From the NCBI RefSeq assembly GCF_000972845.2, contig NC_040013.1:4392642-4456641 (forward strand): a DNA stretch of 64,000 nucleotides, in the 5' to 3' direction. Position 1 is the first letter of the stretch. Each line of letters opens with the position of its first letter. Below are positions 43,497 through 56,445 of the stretch, one piece after another. Below the pieces are notes generated by a model. It had not been told where the DNA came from. It searched no databases and was given only the letters and a program-made list of their open reading frames with translations. Origin of the DNA: Larimichthys crocea. Lineage: Eukaryota > Chordata > Actinopteri > Sciaenidae. The position numbers were made by a program, and so were the translations under genes.

Positions 43497-45190
43497 GCTC
43501 CTTTCTCCACCGAGCATGAAGGGGTGGTGGGGGTGCAGGCCAGCACGGGACCAGAGGGCCACTCTTTACCACCGTCACGTCACTTCACATCACATCTGGT
43601 CACCTCTGTCTGACTCTCCCACTGCATCGTCCCCACCGTCCAAAAAAGCACCCCATCCATTCTCATTCACACGCCGTCACTTCATGCAACAAAAAAATAA
43701 TAAATGTTTCGTGTTTCCTGCCAAATTTCACCGTCGAGGAAGGATCAAGTGAAGAGTGACGAGTTTTTAAATTCATTTGTTTACATTTTTTTTGTATATT
43801 TTCTCTGTATATGTTTGAGCTGTATTTAGTCGTCCTCTCGCCTTTTTTAGAAACTTCAGGTGTTTATATATTTTGTTCTTGATCACGCGCTGTTCCCAGA
43901 TCAGAATGTGCTGCTGTCACAGAGCCACCTTCGGTTGAACGTAAGATTGCTGCTTTTAGTACAAACATGTTGTAACATCTCTGCCGCGCAGAAAACTCTA
44001 AACACAAAAAAGATTTGACTGTTTCTGCGTCGCGTAACAGCTGATTTGATTTCTGTGTGCGGCTGAACACTTCACATGGTCTTCCTTTTGTGTTAGAGTT
44101 GCACCTTTTTTGTTTTTTTATGTCGTTTTGGAAAGCGTTAACTGCACTGAAAGGAAAAGAAAGGGTATTTAAGGCTCTAACCACTCACTCAACTTCACCC
44201 TGAATACATGAGTGGGGGAGAATTTGCTGGCACGTTCCATTTTTGTCTGAGAAACACAAACCTTTTCCCTCATTCCTTCATTTTATTTTCATCTTTGTTA
44301 CGAGGTTGTCAGGTCAGCAAGCTTCTAATAATCAGACCGGTGTATATTGTTCAGGATACAGACAGATGCTAGATTTAGCCGGAGATTTGCCGACAACCTC
44401 TCTGCACCTGGTGCTATATGACCTTTGCTGTATATGTGCAGATGATGTCCACCTCCACACAGCTGTCACGTTAGCTCAGCCCCCGACTCGAGTCACCATT
44501 TATCCAGTTTCGAAAGAGTTTGTTTTGCACTCGTAACAATCCAAAAGGTATCGAAAATGTATGTGAGCTTGCAACTTTTTCTTTGTATTGGAAACGTCTG
44601 TATGTTTTAGGATATTTGTTGACTTGAACTACTTGCCTGCCTGTTCTGTAAGATATTGATAGCACACTGTATCTATGAAGGCTCTTTAAAGAAGGTGAAC
44701 CGTGATCTTTGAGACCTGATGAAAAATGCTTCAGTATGTATACGAAACCCCCCCCTCACAGCGTGCTGATGATGTGTCCACTGTTCTTGGTGTTAGTGTT
44801 GTGAATGAATTACCAGATATCCAGTATTTCTTCTCTTACACCTTCTTCCTGCCCAACCCTGTCAACACCAGATACGGCCGTACGTTTCCGGCCGTACTGT
44901 AAAAAAAAAAAATCAAACACTGGATTATTTCTTCCTCATTGCCTTGTCAAGTGTAGGTTTTGTATGCCAAGCTATAATGTGAAGTGATTTACATTCGGGG
45001 GCGTTTCTTGGTAATGGTTATTGAGTTGTGATGTTGAGCACTGTTGTTGCCCCTCTCCCAGCAAGTGTGATACTCTCTCGGTCATGTATGTTTTGTAGGA
45101 CACCAGGGTTTTTCGGGGAGGGTAATCATCAGTCCTGTCAGCATTTGACCCTATCTGTGTTGACTTCAGTGGATTAAAATAATACAAAAT
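43497..45190 (+). other. dpysl2 3' UTR
   Basis: Follows the TAA at 43494-43496. AATAAA at 43699-43704 would give a short form; ATTAAA at 45173-45178 would give a long form. No repeats recognised between them. Confidence 0.55.
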
Positions 45191-45244
45191 GAAGCTTGTA
45201 CTGGCTCTTTTTTTTTGTTATTACATAAACACATTAACCATATA

Positions 45245-45360
45245 GAGTTTACACTTCTTGTTAGTGGTGAGGAAAAACTTCCTTTCAACAGGCAGAAACC
45301 TCGAGCAGAACCAAGCCCATTGATGGGTCAGATGAAACTTTAACTCACAGACAAAGACCA
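45245..45360 (+). repeat. Fish interspersed repeat
   Basis: GAGGAAAAACTTCCTTTCAA and AGAAACCTCGAGCAGAACCA follow the consensus of a very common fish repeat (aaaactccc-ttttaacagg-agaaacctcc type). Confidence 0.6.
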
Positions 45361-47408
45361 CGTCAATACGGATTTAATTTTAGGCAGGTTTATTGCACGT
45401 TATGGGCAAAGGTAAACTGAGATGGTGGGCTGTAGAAGGGATGAGGGTCGAGAGGCAAGAGGAGAAATCAGTTGATTGATGGAGGAGTTCGGATTTCGTC
45501 CGGCGTCAGCAGGGAGATAGTTGGGAACCAGGAGGGAGTTGAGACTCTTCGTCTCTCCACATATTAAAGCCCCTGTCATTCCTGTATTTGCACGAAAGAG
45601 AGAAGAAGGAGAGAGGTGGAGAAAAGAGGAGAAAAAAAGAAAAAGAGGGTTCTGGGGAGTAGGGAGAGGGAGTGAACGGAGAAGCTGTGCTCGTGGGATG
45701 AGTTCAAGGTGTGGTCCTTCTTCCTGAACCTAGTTATAAAACTGAACTAAAATGTTCAGCTGACCTGTGCAATGATTAAAAGCAGAGGTGGAAAATACAT
45801 TTACTGAGGGTCTGTACTGAGTCAAATCAAATTGTAGCTAAATTTTATTTCATGCCGCAGGAGTATGGACCTTTAAAGATAACCCTGACAGTAACGCTAT
45901 CCAGAGCTGAGACATGAGGGGCCTTCTTGGGGTAAATAAATATACAGCTATCTATCAAAACTACTAAAGATCCAGCAGAAGAAGCCTGATTTATTGGCTC
46001 CTCAATGAGGAGATTTAAAGAAAATGCATGGCAGCTAAGACAGAGAACTTGTGTTTAGTGTCTTACAGCCTCCACGGGCTGGACAGCACATGATGCAGGA
46101 CATTAAAATAACTAAAATCAGCTCTGAGGTAGTTGTACTGACTGAACTTACATAAGACATAGCACAGATTAATGAATAAGTGCATGCTACATTACCGTAA
46201 TATGAACAAGAAAGAAAAGTTGCATGGAAATGAAACTAAATCTGATTTTAAGGCTGAAGAATTCAGAAGCTGACCTTATAACATGATGCATTGTTATAGT
46301 TCTTATCGCACAAAAACATTTTGTTTGTTGTTACTTCACTTTTCAGGTGAAGGTTTCAGCTCCACTGTGCAGAATGATGCATGTGCAGAGGTTTTGACAC
46401 CTCAAGGTTGTTTTCACATCCGTCTGTTGAAGGGGGGAAAGTTTCTCTGTGCGCACACACACACCTCCACACACACTTTTCAGTGAAGGAGTCATCTTGT
46501 GTGCAGTAGTTTAACTTCTGAGATTAAATAACTTTTTCAGACGTAGATGCAATTTTGGAAACATGGAAACATTTAAGTCAGGGTTCTTTAATAATATAAA
46601 AATAATATAATGCTCCTAGGAGTTTTTCTTTCTGCAAACACTTCCATAAGTAAAGTTTTCCAAGACTTTTGCTAATTCTACTTTAACTTAACCAAAAGGC
46701 GCTGAATCTTGTTTCCCCTGCTGATTAAAAGATTCCTTTGGTCACTCAAGCAATTAATTAGAATTAATTAATGAGTGTACCAACTGAAGTCTCCAGTGTC
46801 CTTATAATGAATGCCCAATTACACAAATCCTTGCCAGGAACTTTCAGAAGATTTTCCGCATGTATAAAATGACTCTCCAGAAAAGATTAGCGAACTATCT
46901 GACGTATGAAATGAAGTTTTATCACTTTAGATTTTAATTAAATTTACATTTGTTGAGTCACATCACATCCCAGCAGTGGATGGAGTAAATGCAGCGAGAC
47001 ACTAGGTGGAGGCACAGAGTCGTGATGCTCGGCCCTCAGCTTCAGCAGCAATTTGTTGTTCCAGCTCTTTCAACACTTCACCCCGCCGGGGACGCTCACA
47101 GCGAAATGAACTGAGCAAGACGTGGTCACAGTGAGTGCACACATCAACAACAGTTCTGTGATTAGTGAAGCTCCTTCTGGCTGTTTGACAGTCGTCCAAT
47201 TAGGATTTAGCACGATGAGTGCACTGATTAAACCGGAGAGAGAGAGAGAGAGAGGGGGGATCCTATCATGTCAACATCTTCACCCACTGATGAGAGTTTC
47301 AGACAGAACACAAGAAGCATCAGGAAGACTTTACAAAGCTGAGCCCTCCTGGGAAAAGTGTGCAAACATGACTCACCAGCTGTGCTCGATGTGCTTTCAA
47401 ACCACTGG

Positions 47409-47409
<1 letters not shown>

Positions 47410-47469
<60 letters not shown>
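47410..47469. repeat. (CA)n microsatellite, about 30 units
   Basis: Uninterrupted AC run; the longest dinucleotide array in the window. Confidence 0.97.
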
Positions 47470-48639
47470 ACAGCTACAAGTCCACAATCATTCCCATCAT
47501 ATCATCATGATGACATATGTATGACTGTAAGCATGCACTGTTACGTGTATTTCCCTTTAGAATAAATAATTGTGGGCTCAGTGATGTATCAGAATATTAA
47601 AACAATACTACAAGAATGCAGATTACACCCTTATTGGTAATTTCCCTACGAATACATCAAATTAGGCTGCTGGATAAGATCAGGGAGAAGCTGATGAAAC
47701 ACATGGGGGTTGTTCTTTCTCTGTTCCAGTCTATATCTGACTACAGCGAGGCTGCTGATCTAATTATGGTATTCATTACAGCTATTGCATTGGGAAGATG
47801 ATATATCTTTATAAAAACCTGGAACACAGGTATTCGTCGGCTGAGGTTCTTGCTCACGATCTCATCACTCCCCCTCCAAAAAGAGAGACAAAAAGAAAGG
47901 AAGAGTTGATTTAGGTCATTTGTACCATCTGTATTTTATTGCTGCGGCTGGAGGCCTCTCTCCTAATGGCATCTGCGCAGAGACGGCGTGATTTACAGGT
48001 TCACAGACATGCTAGTCAATGACAACGCGGGCACAGACGAGCACTCTCACCGCCCTCCCCTGTGGGAAAGCTGTCGGCTTCACTTCTCCGACTGAACCTA
48101 ACGCACAGAGGGGTAGATTGGCTTACCGATGCTGGCTGCATCTCCTCCCTCTGACACTCACAGAGGGAGTACATCTTGGTACTACAGAAGGAGTAGCCAG
48201 GAGGAAATAAATCAATACGGAAGGCAGAGATTGTCCTCTTGCCCTCTGATGCTTTTGCGTAAACAGAGACATTTAGATTCACGCTTGGTTTTTGGGAGTA
48301 ACACCTTTTGCTCTGGTGAGAACACCCACCCACACGGGAGCCCTTACGGAGGCCTGCGTGCTTTGTGTACAAATGGCAGACTGAAACAAAGAGTACGGCC
48401 TGATAGGAGACTGACTGAGACTGTGTTTGACTTTCTCTAAATCTGGTGGAGAGGCTCGGGGGGGGGGTCCGGTCAGGATTGAGGTCAGCAACCACAAGGT
48501 CAGCTAAAATTCCACAGTAGTATATTAAGACATTCATCTGGCACCACTTGGAGGTAGATGAAAATTGTGCGAATGTGGATAGATGAACCGGGCTACGTAT
48601 TCAGTGAATCAAGCAAAATCACCTTGTTAGGAATACGTC

Positions 48640-49157
48640 ATACAAATTTATTGTAATATAACATGGAAGTGCACAAGGTCCCTTTTTTTTGTGTACAGAG
48701 CAGCAACATTTTGACTACAGGAACAGCGTTAGGCAAACTTTGGACAATAGGAGCACCACTGACCAGCATTTTTGAAACATTTGGTGAAATCATGCATATT
48801 TACATTTCTCTCTGTAATATAAAATATGTAAACATTTAGAGATCTCTAATCTCTTTACTATACTTCTTTTGGTCCACGTCAAGGGCGTATTTACAGGGTC
48901 TTTATACACTTTGGACGGTCTGCAACAGTTTGTGTGTGATCTTAAAGGGTACAGCTATAACGGCCGTGATGTTTCTTTCATTTTTACATCCAGAAAAATC
49001 ACAGAATGCTATCAAAGCTGACACATTTTAAGTTTCAAAGCAGCCACCATTCTGACATAGCTCATCTTTTGTCACGATAACAGAGCCAAAGGAAATATAT
49101 TCTCATCCACGACCTTGAAAAACAGAGTCATTAGGAATGTGTGAAGGATTACAGTAG
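48640..49157 (-). other. adra1a 3' UTR
   Basis: Downstream of the stop on the minus strand. The complement of TTTATT at 48647-48652 is a canonical AATAAA, giving a 3' UTR of about 0.5 kb. Confidence 0.6.
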
Positions 49158-51320
49158 TTACACAGACTCTCCTTTTTCCGACAGGGACAGTTGGTGGATT
49201 TTGATGGTGGGAAGGTTCACGACAGGAGGGGGCTGTGCACAGTTTGCCTCCGGCGTGGGAGTCCCATCGCTGAGGATGCAGCAGCAGGTTTTGTGGAAGC
49301 TTTTACTGCAGAATTTGGCCACTTTCACTCTGCTCGTCTCGACCCTCCACTCCCTGCTGTCCCTGAAGGAAGAGGTCTTGGACAGGGCCATAGAAGGGGA
49401 AGGGCTGAGCCGACCCCTGCTGTCCAGGGCCAGATTTAGGGGCTGGCTTTGACCATGAGTTTGACTCTGAGCTGCATTCAGATGATGATGTTGTGGTCTA
49501 GGGGTCTTTCTTAGACATTTAGCTCCGAGTAAACTCTGGAAAGCTTTCTTAAACTCCTGGCTGGAGCACGGGTAGATGATGGGGTTGATGCAGCTGTTGA
49601 AGTAACCAAGCCAGAAGGTGACCTTGAAGACGGTTTCTGAAGGTCTGTATGTGGGGAAAATGGAGCCTGTGGAGACATTAGATACACAGAGGTGATTAAA
49701 ATTACCACATGTACCTGTAAAACCCTGATTTCTTGTCTGAAATGTGAAGATTGATATATTAACTCTACTGTGGTTATATGCTCTCAATGAATGTTAACGC
49801 GCTGCTAACACCGTTGACCTTTAGGTCATTGACTTTACATAAAGATGGACAACACGACAGGGACTCAAGATTCAAGCCAAACCAGAGCCTCTCAATCACC
49901 TGCCTGACGGCTGTCTGCAGTGTTGTTCATAAAGCCCCCCCCCATGTTAGCAGATAGAGAAAGATGATTTATCTCAGGTAGTTCCTGCCACGCTGGTGTA
50001 TCCTCAAGTGTTAATTTGTCTGATAAGACAGCTGCGCCCTGCTCACGGTTGAGTCAGTAGGTGTCTCGGCGGCACCTTGATACTGTGGCTCTAGGTGTAA
50101 GATGGCACATCTCTACCAATGGTTTAGTTAGTATACTATCAGCTGCTAATTAGCTAAAGGGAAAGGTGTCTACCTGGTTTTGCACGTGTTTGGTATCCTC
50201 TAGAGACCATGAATAATTAATCTGTGGCATATTTAACAGCAACCAATCTAACCGTTAAGACATTTCACTCTCAATCACAAAAGTCAATTTAATGGGGTTG
50301 CAAGAGGGCGTCAAGGGGGATCACAGAGGTTATTAGGATTCATCTTATGGGGAGCATGAATATTTGTGCCAGTCCACCTTGTAGATGTCAGTCTATTTCA
50401 CTGAATTAGTGAAAATCTTCTGGTGTGTTTAGAGGATAAATTAGATGTTAGGATTCAGCCTCTGGAGACCATGAATGTCTATACCGAATTTCTTGGCAAT
50501 CCATCTAAAATACTGAGATATTTCACAAGAATGTGGTGGTACTAGAAGAAACTATTCAATGAATCAGCAAAGTCATCAGGATTCATCTTATGGGAAGCAT
50601 GAATGGCTGTGCAAAATATTGTGCCAATCCACCTTGTAGATGTCAGTCTGTTAATTAGTGAAAATCTGATGGTGTGTTTAGAGGATAAATCAGATGTTAG
50701 GATTCAGCCTCTGGAGACCATGAATAGCAATAATGAATTTCTTGGCAACCCATCGAAAGTGCTGAGATATTTCACAAAAATATCAACCTGCTGTCGGCAC
50801 TAGAAGAAACTATTCAATGAATCAGCATTAGGATTCATCCTCTGGGGAACATCAACAATCCAAATTGTCTCGAACAAAGCGATAAACTAACAAAGAAATG
50901 TTGGTGTCCGGGGCTAAAATCAGTGGCAGTTGCTTGCTCTAGTATCTGTTGCATTAAAAGGTTGTGTTTATATGAAAATATCACATGATCCGACAGAAAC
51001 ATGCCCTCATTTACATCCACTTGAGACCATTTAATTTAATTGTTTTATCCACTTTCCGCTAAAAAAGATGCCTATCCCTACTTGCCAGCGAGGTTAAGGA
51101 TTATATTAAAATTGTCGTCATGAAAAAGCACTGCTCTTGATTAGAGGAAGCGTTAAAAGCAGAGAGCGTGAGCGGGATGCTTAATGAAGATGCAGAAAAA
51201 AAAAAAGACTTAACAGGAACATCGCATGCAGCCCAGTTTGTCAATGAAAATGTAGGTGACTGTGCCCAAATCCAACGACTGCCAATGAAACATTAAAATA
51301 ATTAAATGGCTGGCTTTTAG

Positions 51321-51365
<45 letters not shown>

Positions 51366-53750
51366 AGGGGGAGAAGATGCCGTGTAAAATGATTTATTGG
51401 GCGAGTTGTTGCTGCCTGAAAAAAAATGAGATTGTGATATAGAGATGGATAGAAAGAAGAGATGGAGAGCTGATTATTTTGTGTCTGGCTCTACAGCTCA
51501 TACATTTTGAACTCAGCTGTGCCAGCAAAACAAGAACAATTCTGTTATTGCTGGAACCGTTGATAGATGTTGTCGAAGTTGTTGTTTTTTGCTGAATGAA
51601 AAAAAAAGGCTGTTCGATAAATGCCTTGTTGCTCAAAATCAATGAAACATGACTGCTCAAGGGAAAACTGCGCAGCTCCAATTGTTGCGAACTTCAATTA
51701 AAGCACAATATGTTTCGGGTTGACAAAGATTTTACACCACCCAGGGTTTGTCTGAAAAGAAGACAAATGACAAAAGTCGCAAAACAAAATGCTGCATCCT
51801 GGAAGATAAAGTACAATTTAACAAGAAAGAAAGAGTTGTACGAATAGAACTGCTACCAACATATAACAGTTTTATACATCCTCCATATACAGAGCAACTT
51901 CTGAATTTGGAGTTGATTTTCTGTCCACCTGCCAAATGTAAATGATCTTTTCACCAAATTTATTTTCCTTAAGGTTGGCAGGTCACACATACAGGTACAT
52001 ATGAGGGCACTGAATGTGTAATTTCACATTCATTCACATTTACATTTTTACTCATTTAGCTGACGCAAAGCGACTTACAGGGAGCAATTTGGGATTCACT
52101 ATCTTGATCAAGGACACTTATGACATGCATGCTTGTAACCTGATTTAACTGAAAATAACAAAATTATTACAGTCAGATATTATATTATGAGTCTATTAGT
52201 ATGGTCAGTGTGATTTGATTGTAATAATTCAGAGAAAATCTCTAACAGTGTTTAATTAGTTTTTTTTATATTTACTGTAAATATTTTATGTATGTGTATG
52301 TAAAGTTTCCGTCATGATGAGAAGGACAAATGTGAAATATGTGGAAACGTTTTGGTGTCTGATCGACTTCATTAAACAATAATTAAACGTTGTAAGTTAT
52401 TGAAGCAGATAATAAAATGAATACTTTTTTCCCCCTGCCATACCGTTATGACTACGACGATACAGAAATGAGGAGCTGCAGCTTTGACTGACCTCTTGCA
52501 AATGGACCGACGTTTTATGATGAATATCTCCAAAGTGTACCCGATGTGATTTAGACCGAACGGGGACATTTTTACATATCATGTGGGAGTATCAGTATTC
52601 GGTTGCTGTCCAGACTGTACGCTGTTGAATTATGAGTCTGGGCAGAGTTTTAACAATACAGATGAAAGATGTTGGCAGGTTTAGGTGGCAACCGCTGCAC
52701 ACTCTTTCAAATCATCATTGGAAAAACTCTTTAATAGAGATCTCTCTGTTGCTAGGATCAACCAGACAAGGCCGTGTATTCTATACATGCAAATGTTCCT
52801 CATGTATAACGGGAGTTAGAGAAGGTCTCCACCAACGCTTGAGAAAAAAAAACAAAAAGATTATTGGCTTTGCTTTGTCTGTCTGCTGCCTAGTGCCAGA
52901 CCGTTTTTAGAGCTTTCAGCTGAAAACAGCTGCAGACCAAAATGACATTGATGAGACTGGCGACAGCGAACTGAAACAATGAAGATGTGTGCTGTAAAAA
53001 CTGAAAGATTATTATGGCTTTGTCTCGTAGACGCTTTAAAAGATGGACATCGTATCCTGAAGCTCAGATTGTGCAGTGGCTCTGGCCGTCACAATCTTGG
53101 CAAGCTCTGCCTCTGCCGCCTAAATGTAAATTAAAGCGACCACTCTCTTAATTATGCATAACTTTGAGCCTTAATATAATTTGAATGGGTGAGATATATA
53201 GAAATTAAATCAATACAATTTTTATCAACAGCGAAATTAGCTATAGAGACCAAAACTGTTTTTTGTACCATAGTACAAACATGTTTATTTTTGCTGTGAA
53301 GTTGGACATTTTTAACATAGAGAATTATAAGGATTGACTCATTTTGTAGCCAGCCTCAAACTGCACTTCATGGCACTTCTACGGTGGTTTCTTCACAGCC
53401 ACAGAGGTTTAAAGAAAAGATTAAATGTATAGTCTATAATTTTCATTAAAATTTTTAGTGGCCTCTCTTATAAAAAAAATAACAAATGACGTAGGATCAT
53501 GGGAGTTGTCTTTATTGTTAAACAATAACAAATGACGTAGGATCATGGGAGTTGTCTTTATTGTTAAACAACCACCATTGCTGATGGTCTAAAATCTAAA
53601 ATCTCACTAGACTCAGGCACACAGACAGGCATCGTTCATGGACCAGGTAATGTAATAAAGTTTTATTGACATTACGTTTAGTAATGTTTCCGCTCTGAAG
53701 TATCTAGTAATATCCGGAAGTGATTACAAATTTCTTTAAAAATTGTTGAA

Positions 53751-53793
<43 letters not shown>

Positions 53794-56445
53794 GTTATAT
53801 CTTCAACACCAACTTAATTTGATGACCTGCAGGAGCATGACTTCTCACCCTTCTGCTGTGATGGAGAGGTGTACACCAGGGTGTGTAAGTGCACCATGAC
53901 ATCACTATTACTGGTGTTGTTAAAGGTGCTAACCGTGCCACAAAAACTTCAAACTATAAAGGATGCTGAAAAACTGCTTTCCAGCCTGGTTAATCTTTAT
54001 TTATTTAGATAAGAATAATAAAATGATAGGAAAAGATGAGGAAGAGAGACAGAGAAAACAAAGGGCTGCAGCTGGACTTGAACTTGGCATATTGCAGTTG
54101 ACATCTTAACGTCTTGGGCCAAAGGAAATAAAGTTATTGTTTAAATCAGCAATGACTTCACATGTCCTTATAGTCCCTGAGAGATACAATCAAATTCCCA
54201 CAACTTATATTTCCCTGATGGGAAATTAAAGCCAACACCAATAAACAAACTCAAACAATGACAAATTCTCGAGCTCTACATGTCAGAATTAGGTTGCACG
54301 GTGATTCACTGATAAATCTGTCATTGTCCACAGACTTATGTGGCAGCAGTATGCAGCCAGTCGCCAGCATTAGGAAGGGAGTGTTGGTAAGCTGAGGCTT
54401 TCCCTCATTTCCCAGTCAGAAATGGCCACATGGTAACAGCTATATTTACAAGCATGAGAGCATGGAATAAATAAAAAAACCCTAAGGGATTTGTGACTTT
54501 GCCGTATCTCATTTCTACTCAGTTCGGATTTCCTACTCACATTCCCTCGATATATATGCATGGTTCGGCAAGCTGTGTGTTTTTCCCTTCAAGCTTGTCT
54601 TCATAAAGGTGGGTGTTCTTAAAGGGAGCACAATATAAGGTCTGACACCAATCTGATGGCTTTATCTACCATTGCCAGACTGCCATTGTGATGAAGCGAG
54701 TCAAAGAAGAGGGGACGGAGCAGAGAGACGTCTTTACATTTCATTGAAGGACGTGCGTTTGAAACACATGATGGTCTGAAATCGTGTGCTTTTGTTTACG
54801 GACATTGGCGGACCGCAGGCTGTCAGGGATCTAAAAGATTTAAAGAGCCTATTTATAGAGCGTCCACCTGGCTGAGTCAAAGCATTTACTACGTCGCCCA
54901 AGAGGCCACAAGGGCTCGTCTGATTGACAGTAACTTCAGAGTGCTCCCACAAAGGGGCAATTCAATTAACAAGATCAAACTACTAAATTCGCCAGCACTT
55001 AAAAACTGGGCAATCGATGAATGGATCTGTAAAATGAATTAATGCAGAAGTTAAATAGCTTTCTAAAAGTGGTCTGACTCATATGTGTAAACGCAAGTAA
55101 TCCAATAAAGGAAACGGTTTGTAGCTCGTGATATCTTATTGATTAAAAATGAAAAAAGCAGGTCATGAATTTAGCTTTGTTCTGTTCACAAAGGTCATGA
55201 AATATGCTTACCAGGACTTTTTATCCTTTGTTTTTAGCAAACATTAAACAGACGAGCACTGATTTTGAGAATAGTTTCCAGGTTTTATGCTGCATTTTTT
55301 TCCCCAGACATGAGACGTATCAATCTTCTCATCTAACTCTCAGCAATAAAGTGAATAAGCATAATTACCAAAATGTCAAACTATTTCTTATTATTTGATT
55401 AAAATGTTATTGTTTACATATTGTTGCTTTGCCTGGACAAATTCTACAGAAGTCTTGGACATCATCTTGCCCATAAAAAGTAAAAATCATATACAAACTG
55501 AGCATGACAATACTCACCGATAGGTAACACCAGGAAAAAGGGCAGCCAGCACAACACAAAGCAGCCAACCACAATGCCCAAAGTCTTGGCGGCCTTCATC
55601 TCACGTGAGAACTTGAGCAGTCGCAGGGCGAAGTGTGTGCGGTTGCGAAGGGCCTCGTCTTCTGACACAGTCGTGTTGCCTCTGTGTATCCTGAGTGTCA
55701 CCTGCTCTGAGTCTGACTTCTCTATCTTGTGACCCTCCCTCAGGCCCTGGCTCTCCCTGTGAGCTACCACATAGACCCGACAGTACATGGCCAGTATGAC
55801 GGCTAGAGGGAGGTAGAAAGAGCCCACAGCAGAGAAGATGGCGTAGCCCGGCTCTTCTGTGATCTTGCAGATGGTCTCGTCCTCGGGCGCTTCCTCTTTC
55901 CAGCCAAACAAAGGTCCAATAGATATGACGAGCGACAGCACCCACAGCATCATCATTGTCAGCAGCGCCCTGCGTTTTGTCATTATCATCGGGTAACGCA
56001 GAGGGTAACTGACTCCAATGAAGCGGTCAACCGAGATCACACAGAGGCTCATGATGGAGGCGGTGCAGCAGAGCACATCCACAGCTGCCCAAATATTGCA
56101 AATGATCCGTCCAAACACCCAACGATCCACAATCTCCAGAATGGCAGAGAAGGGCAGTACAGTGGAGGTTAGCAGCAAATCTGCCACGGCCAGATTAACT
56201 ATAAAATAATGTGTGCCCGTCCGCAGGTTTCGATGACACACTACTGAGAGGATTACCAGGATGTTTCCCACAATTCCAAACACGATGAAAATACCAAGCA
56301 CTAGTCCCAAACCCACAGCCTTGGCCACGTCGAGCTCTGGGACTAAAACCTGACTGCAGTTGGAGCAGTTTTGTGTCAGAGGTGTTGGGGTCATATTGTC
56401 CAGCGCAGGAACCATCTGTTCCAATACTACGTTGATGCTCGACAC
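49158..56445 (-). CDS. adra1a: Alpha-1A adrenergic receptor (class A GPCR)
   Basis: Two exons on the minus strand, 56445-55518 and 49666-49158. The split is in the codon after VLPI at the start of the third extracellular loop, the site known for alpha-1 adrenoceptor genes. 1437 nt, 478 residues (human 466). N-glycosylation sequons (NMT, NCS) precede seven helices. Asp3.32 in WAAVDVLC binds the amine. FSAVGSF keeps the two helix-5 serines, CWLPFF is helix 6, and NPIIYP in exon 2 is the helix 7 NPxxY motif. The helix 3 motif reads DRF instead of DRY. The C tail carries a KTCCCI cysteine group and ends [12 protein letters not shown], close to the mammalian SLSENGEEV end. Couples to Gq/phospholipase C in response to catecholamines (family knowledge). 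SYPLRYP and the tail distinguish it from the 1B and 1D subtypes. Confidence 0.96.
50331..50850. repeat. Tandem array of about 248-bp units, two copies plus a start
   Basis: GGATTCATCTTATGGG begins units near 50336 and 50580, and a variant (GGATTCATCCTCTGGGG) near 50830. Within a unit the motifs TTGTAGATGTCAGTCT, GGATTCAGCCTCTGGAG and GAGATATTTCACAA recur in order. The pattern resembles a common fish repeat that occurs in ragged tandem. Confidence 0.75.
51320..51366. repeat. (CTAT)n microsatellite
   Basis: About 11 perfect tetranucleotide units in adra1a intron 1. Confidence 0.95.
52029..52135 (+). repeat. Fish interspersed repeat with CAAAGCGACTTACAG core
   Basis: ACTCATTTAGCTGACG, AAAGCGACTTACAGGGAGCA and TCAAGGACACTTATGACATG match a repeat consensus found across many teleosts. 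Confidence 0.65.
53478..53569. repeat. Exact tandem duplication, 2 x 46 bp
   Basis: The unit beginning AATAACAAATGACGTAGGAT is repeated once without mismatch in adra1a intron 1. Confidence 0.9.
53749..53791. repeat. (AAT)n microsatellite
   Basis: Perfect trinucleotide run of about 13 units. Confidence 0.93.
54000..54135 (-). repeat. tRNA-derived SINE-like repeat
   Basis: On the minus strand: GGCCCAAGACGTTAAGATG, GCCAAGTTCAAGTCCAGCTG (B-box-like GTTCAAGTCC) and GTTTTCTCTGTCTCTCTTCC, the order of a common fish SINE. The copy is decayed. Confidence 0.5.

Larger units (their letters stand above)
45191..48639. other. Intergenic region between convergent dpysl2 and adra1a
   Basis: About 3.4 kb without a gene. 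It holds a fish repeat (45245-45360), a purine-rich (GA)n stretch at 45590-45690, (GA)n at 47239-47255 and a long (CA)n at 47410-47469. The genes converge here, since dpysl2 is + and adra1a is -. Confidence 0.55.
49667..55517 (-). other. adra1a intron 1
   Basis: 5.9 kb, no gene inside. Holds a 248-bp tandem repeat block (50331-50850), (TATC)n, a dispersed fish repeat (52029-52135), a 46-bp exact duplication, (AAT)n and a SINE-like copy; the rest is plain AT-rich sequence. Confidence 0.7.

Noticed and set aside
48016..48537. 173-codon minus-strand ORF between dpysl2 and adra1a
   Set aside because: No recognisable domain or splice context; amino acid makeup is that of random sequence.
55601..55945. 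114-codon minus-strand ORF within adra1a exon 1
   Set aside because: Alternative-frame shadow of the receptor coding sequence.
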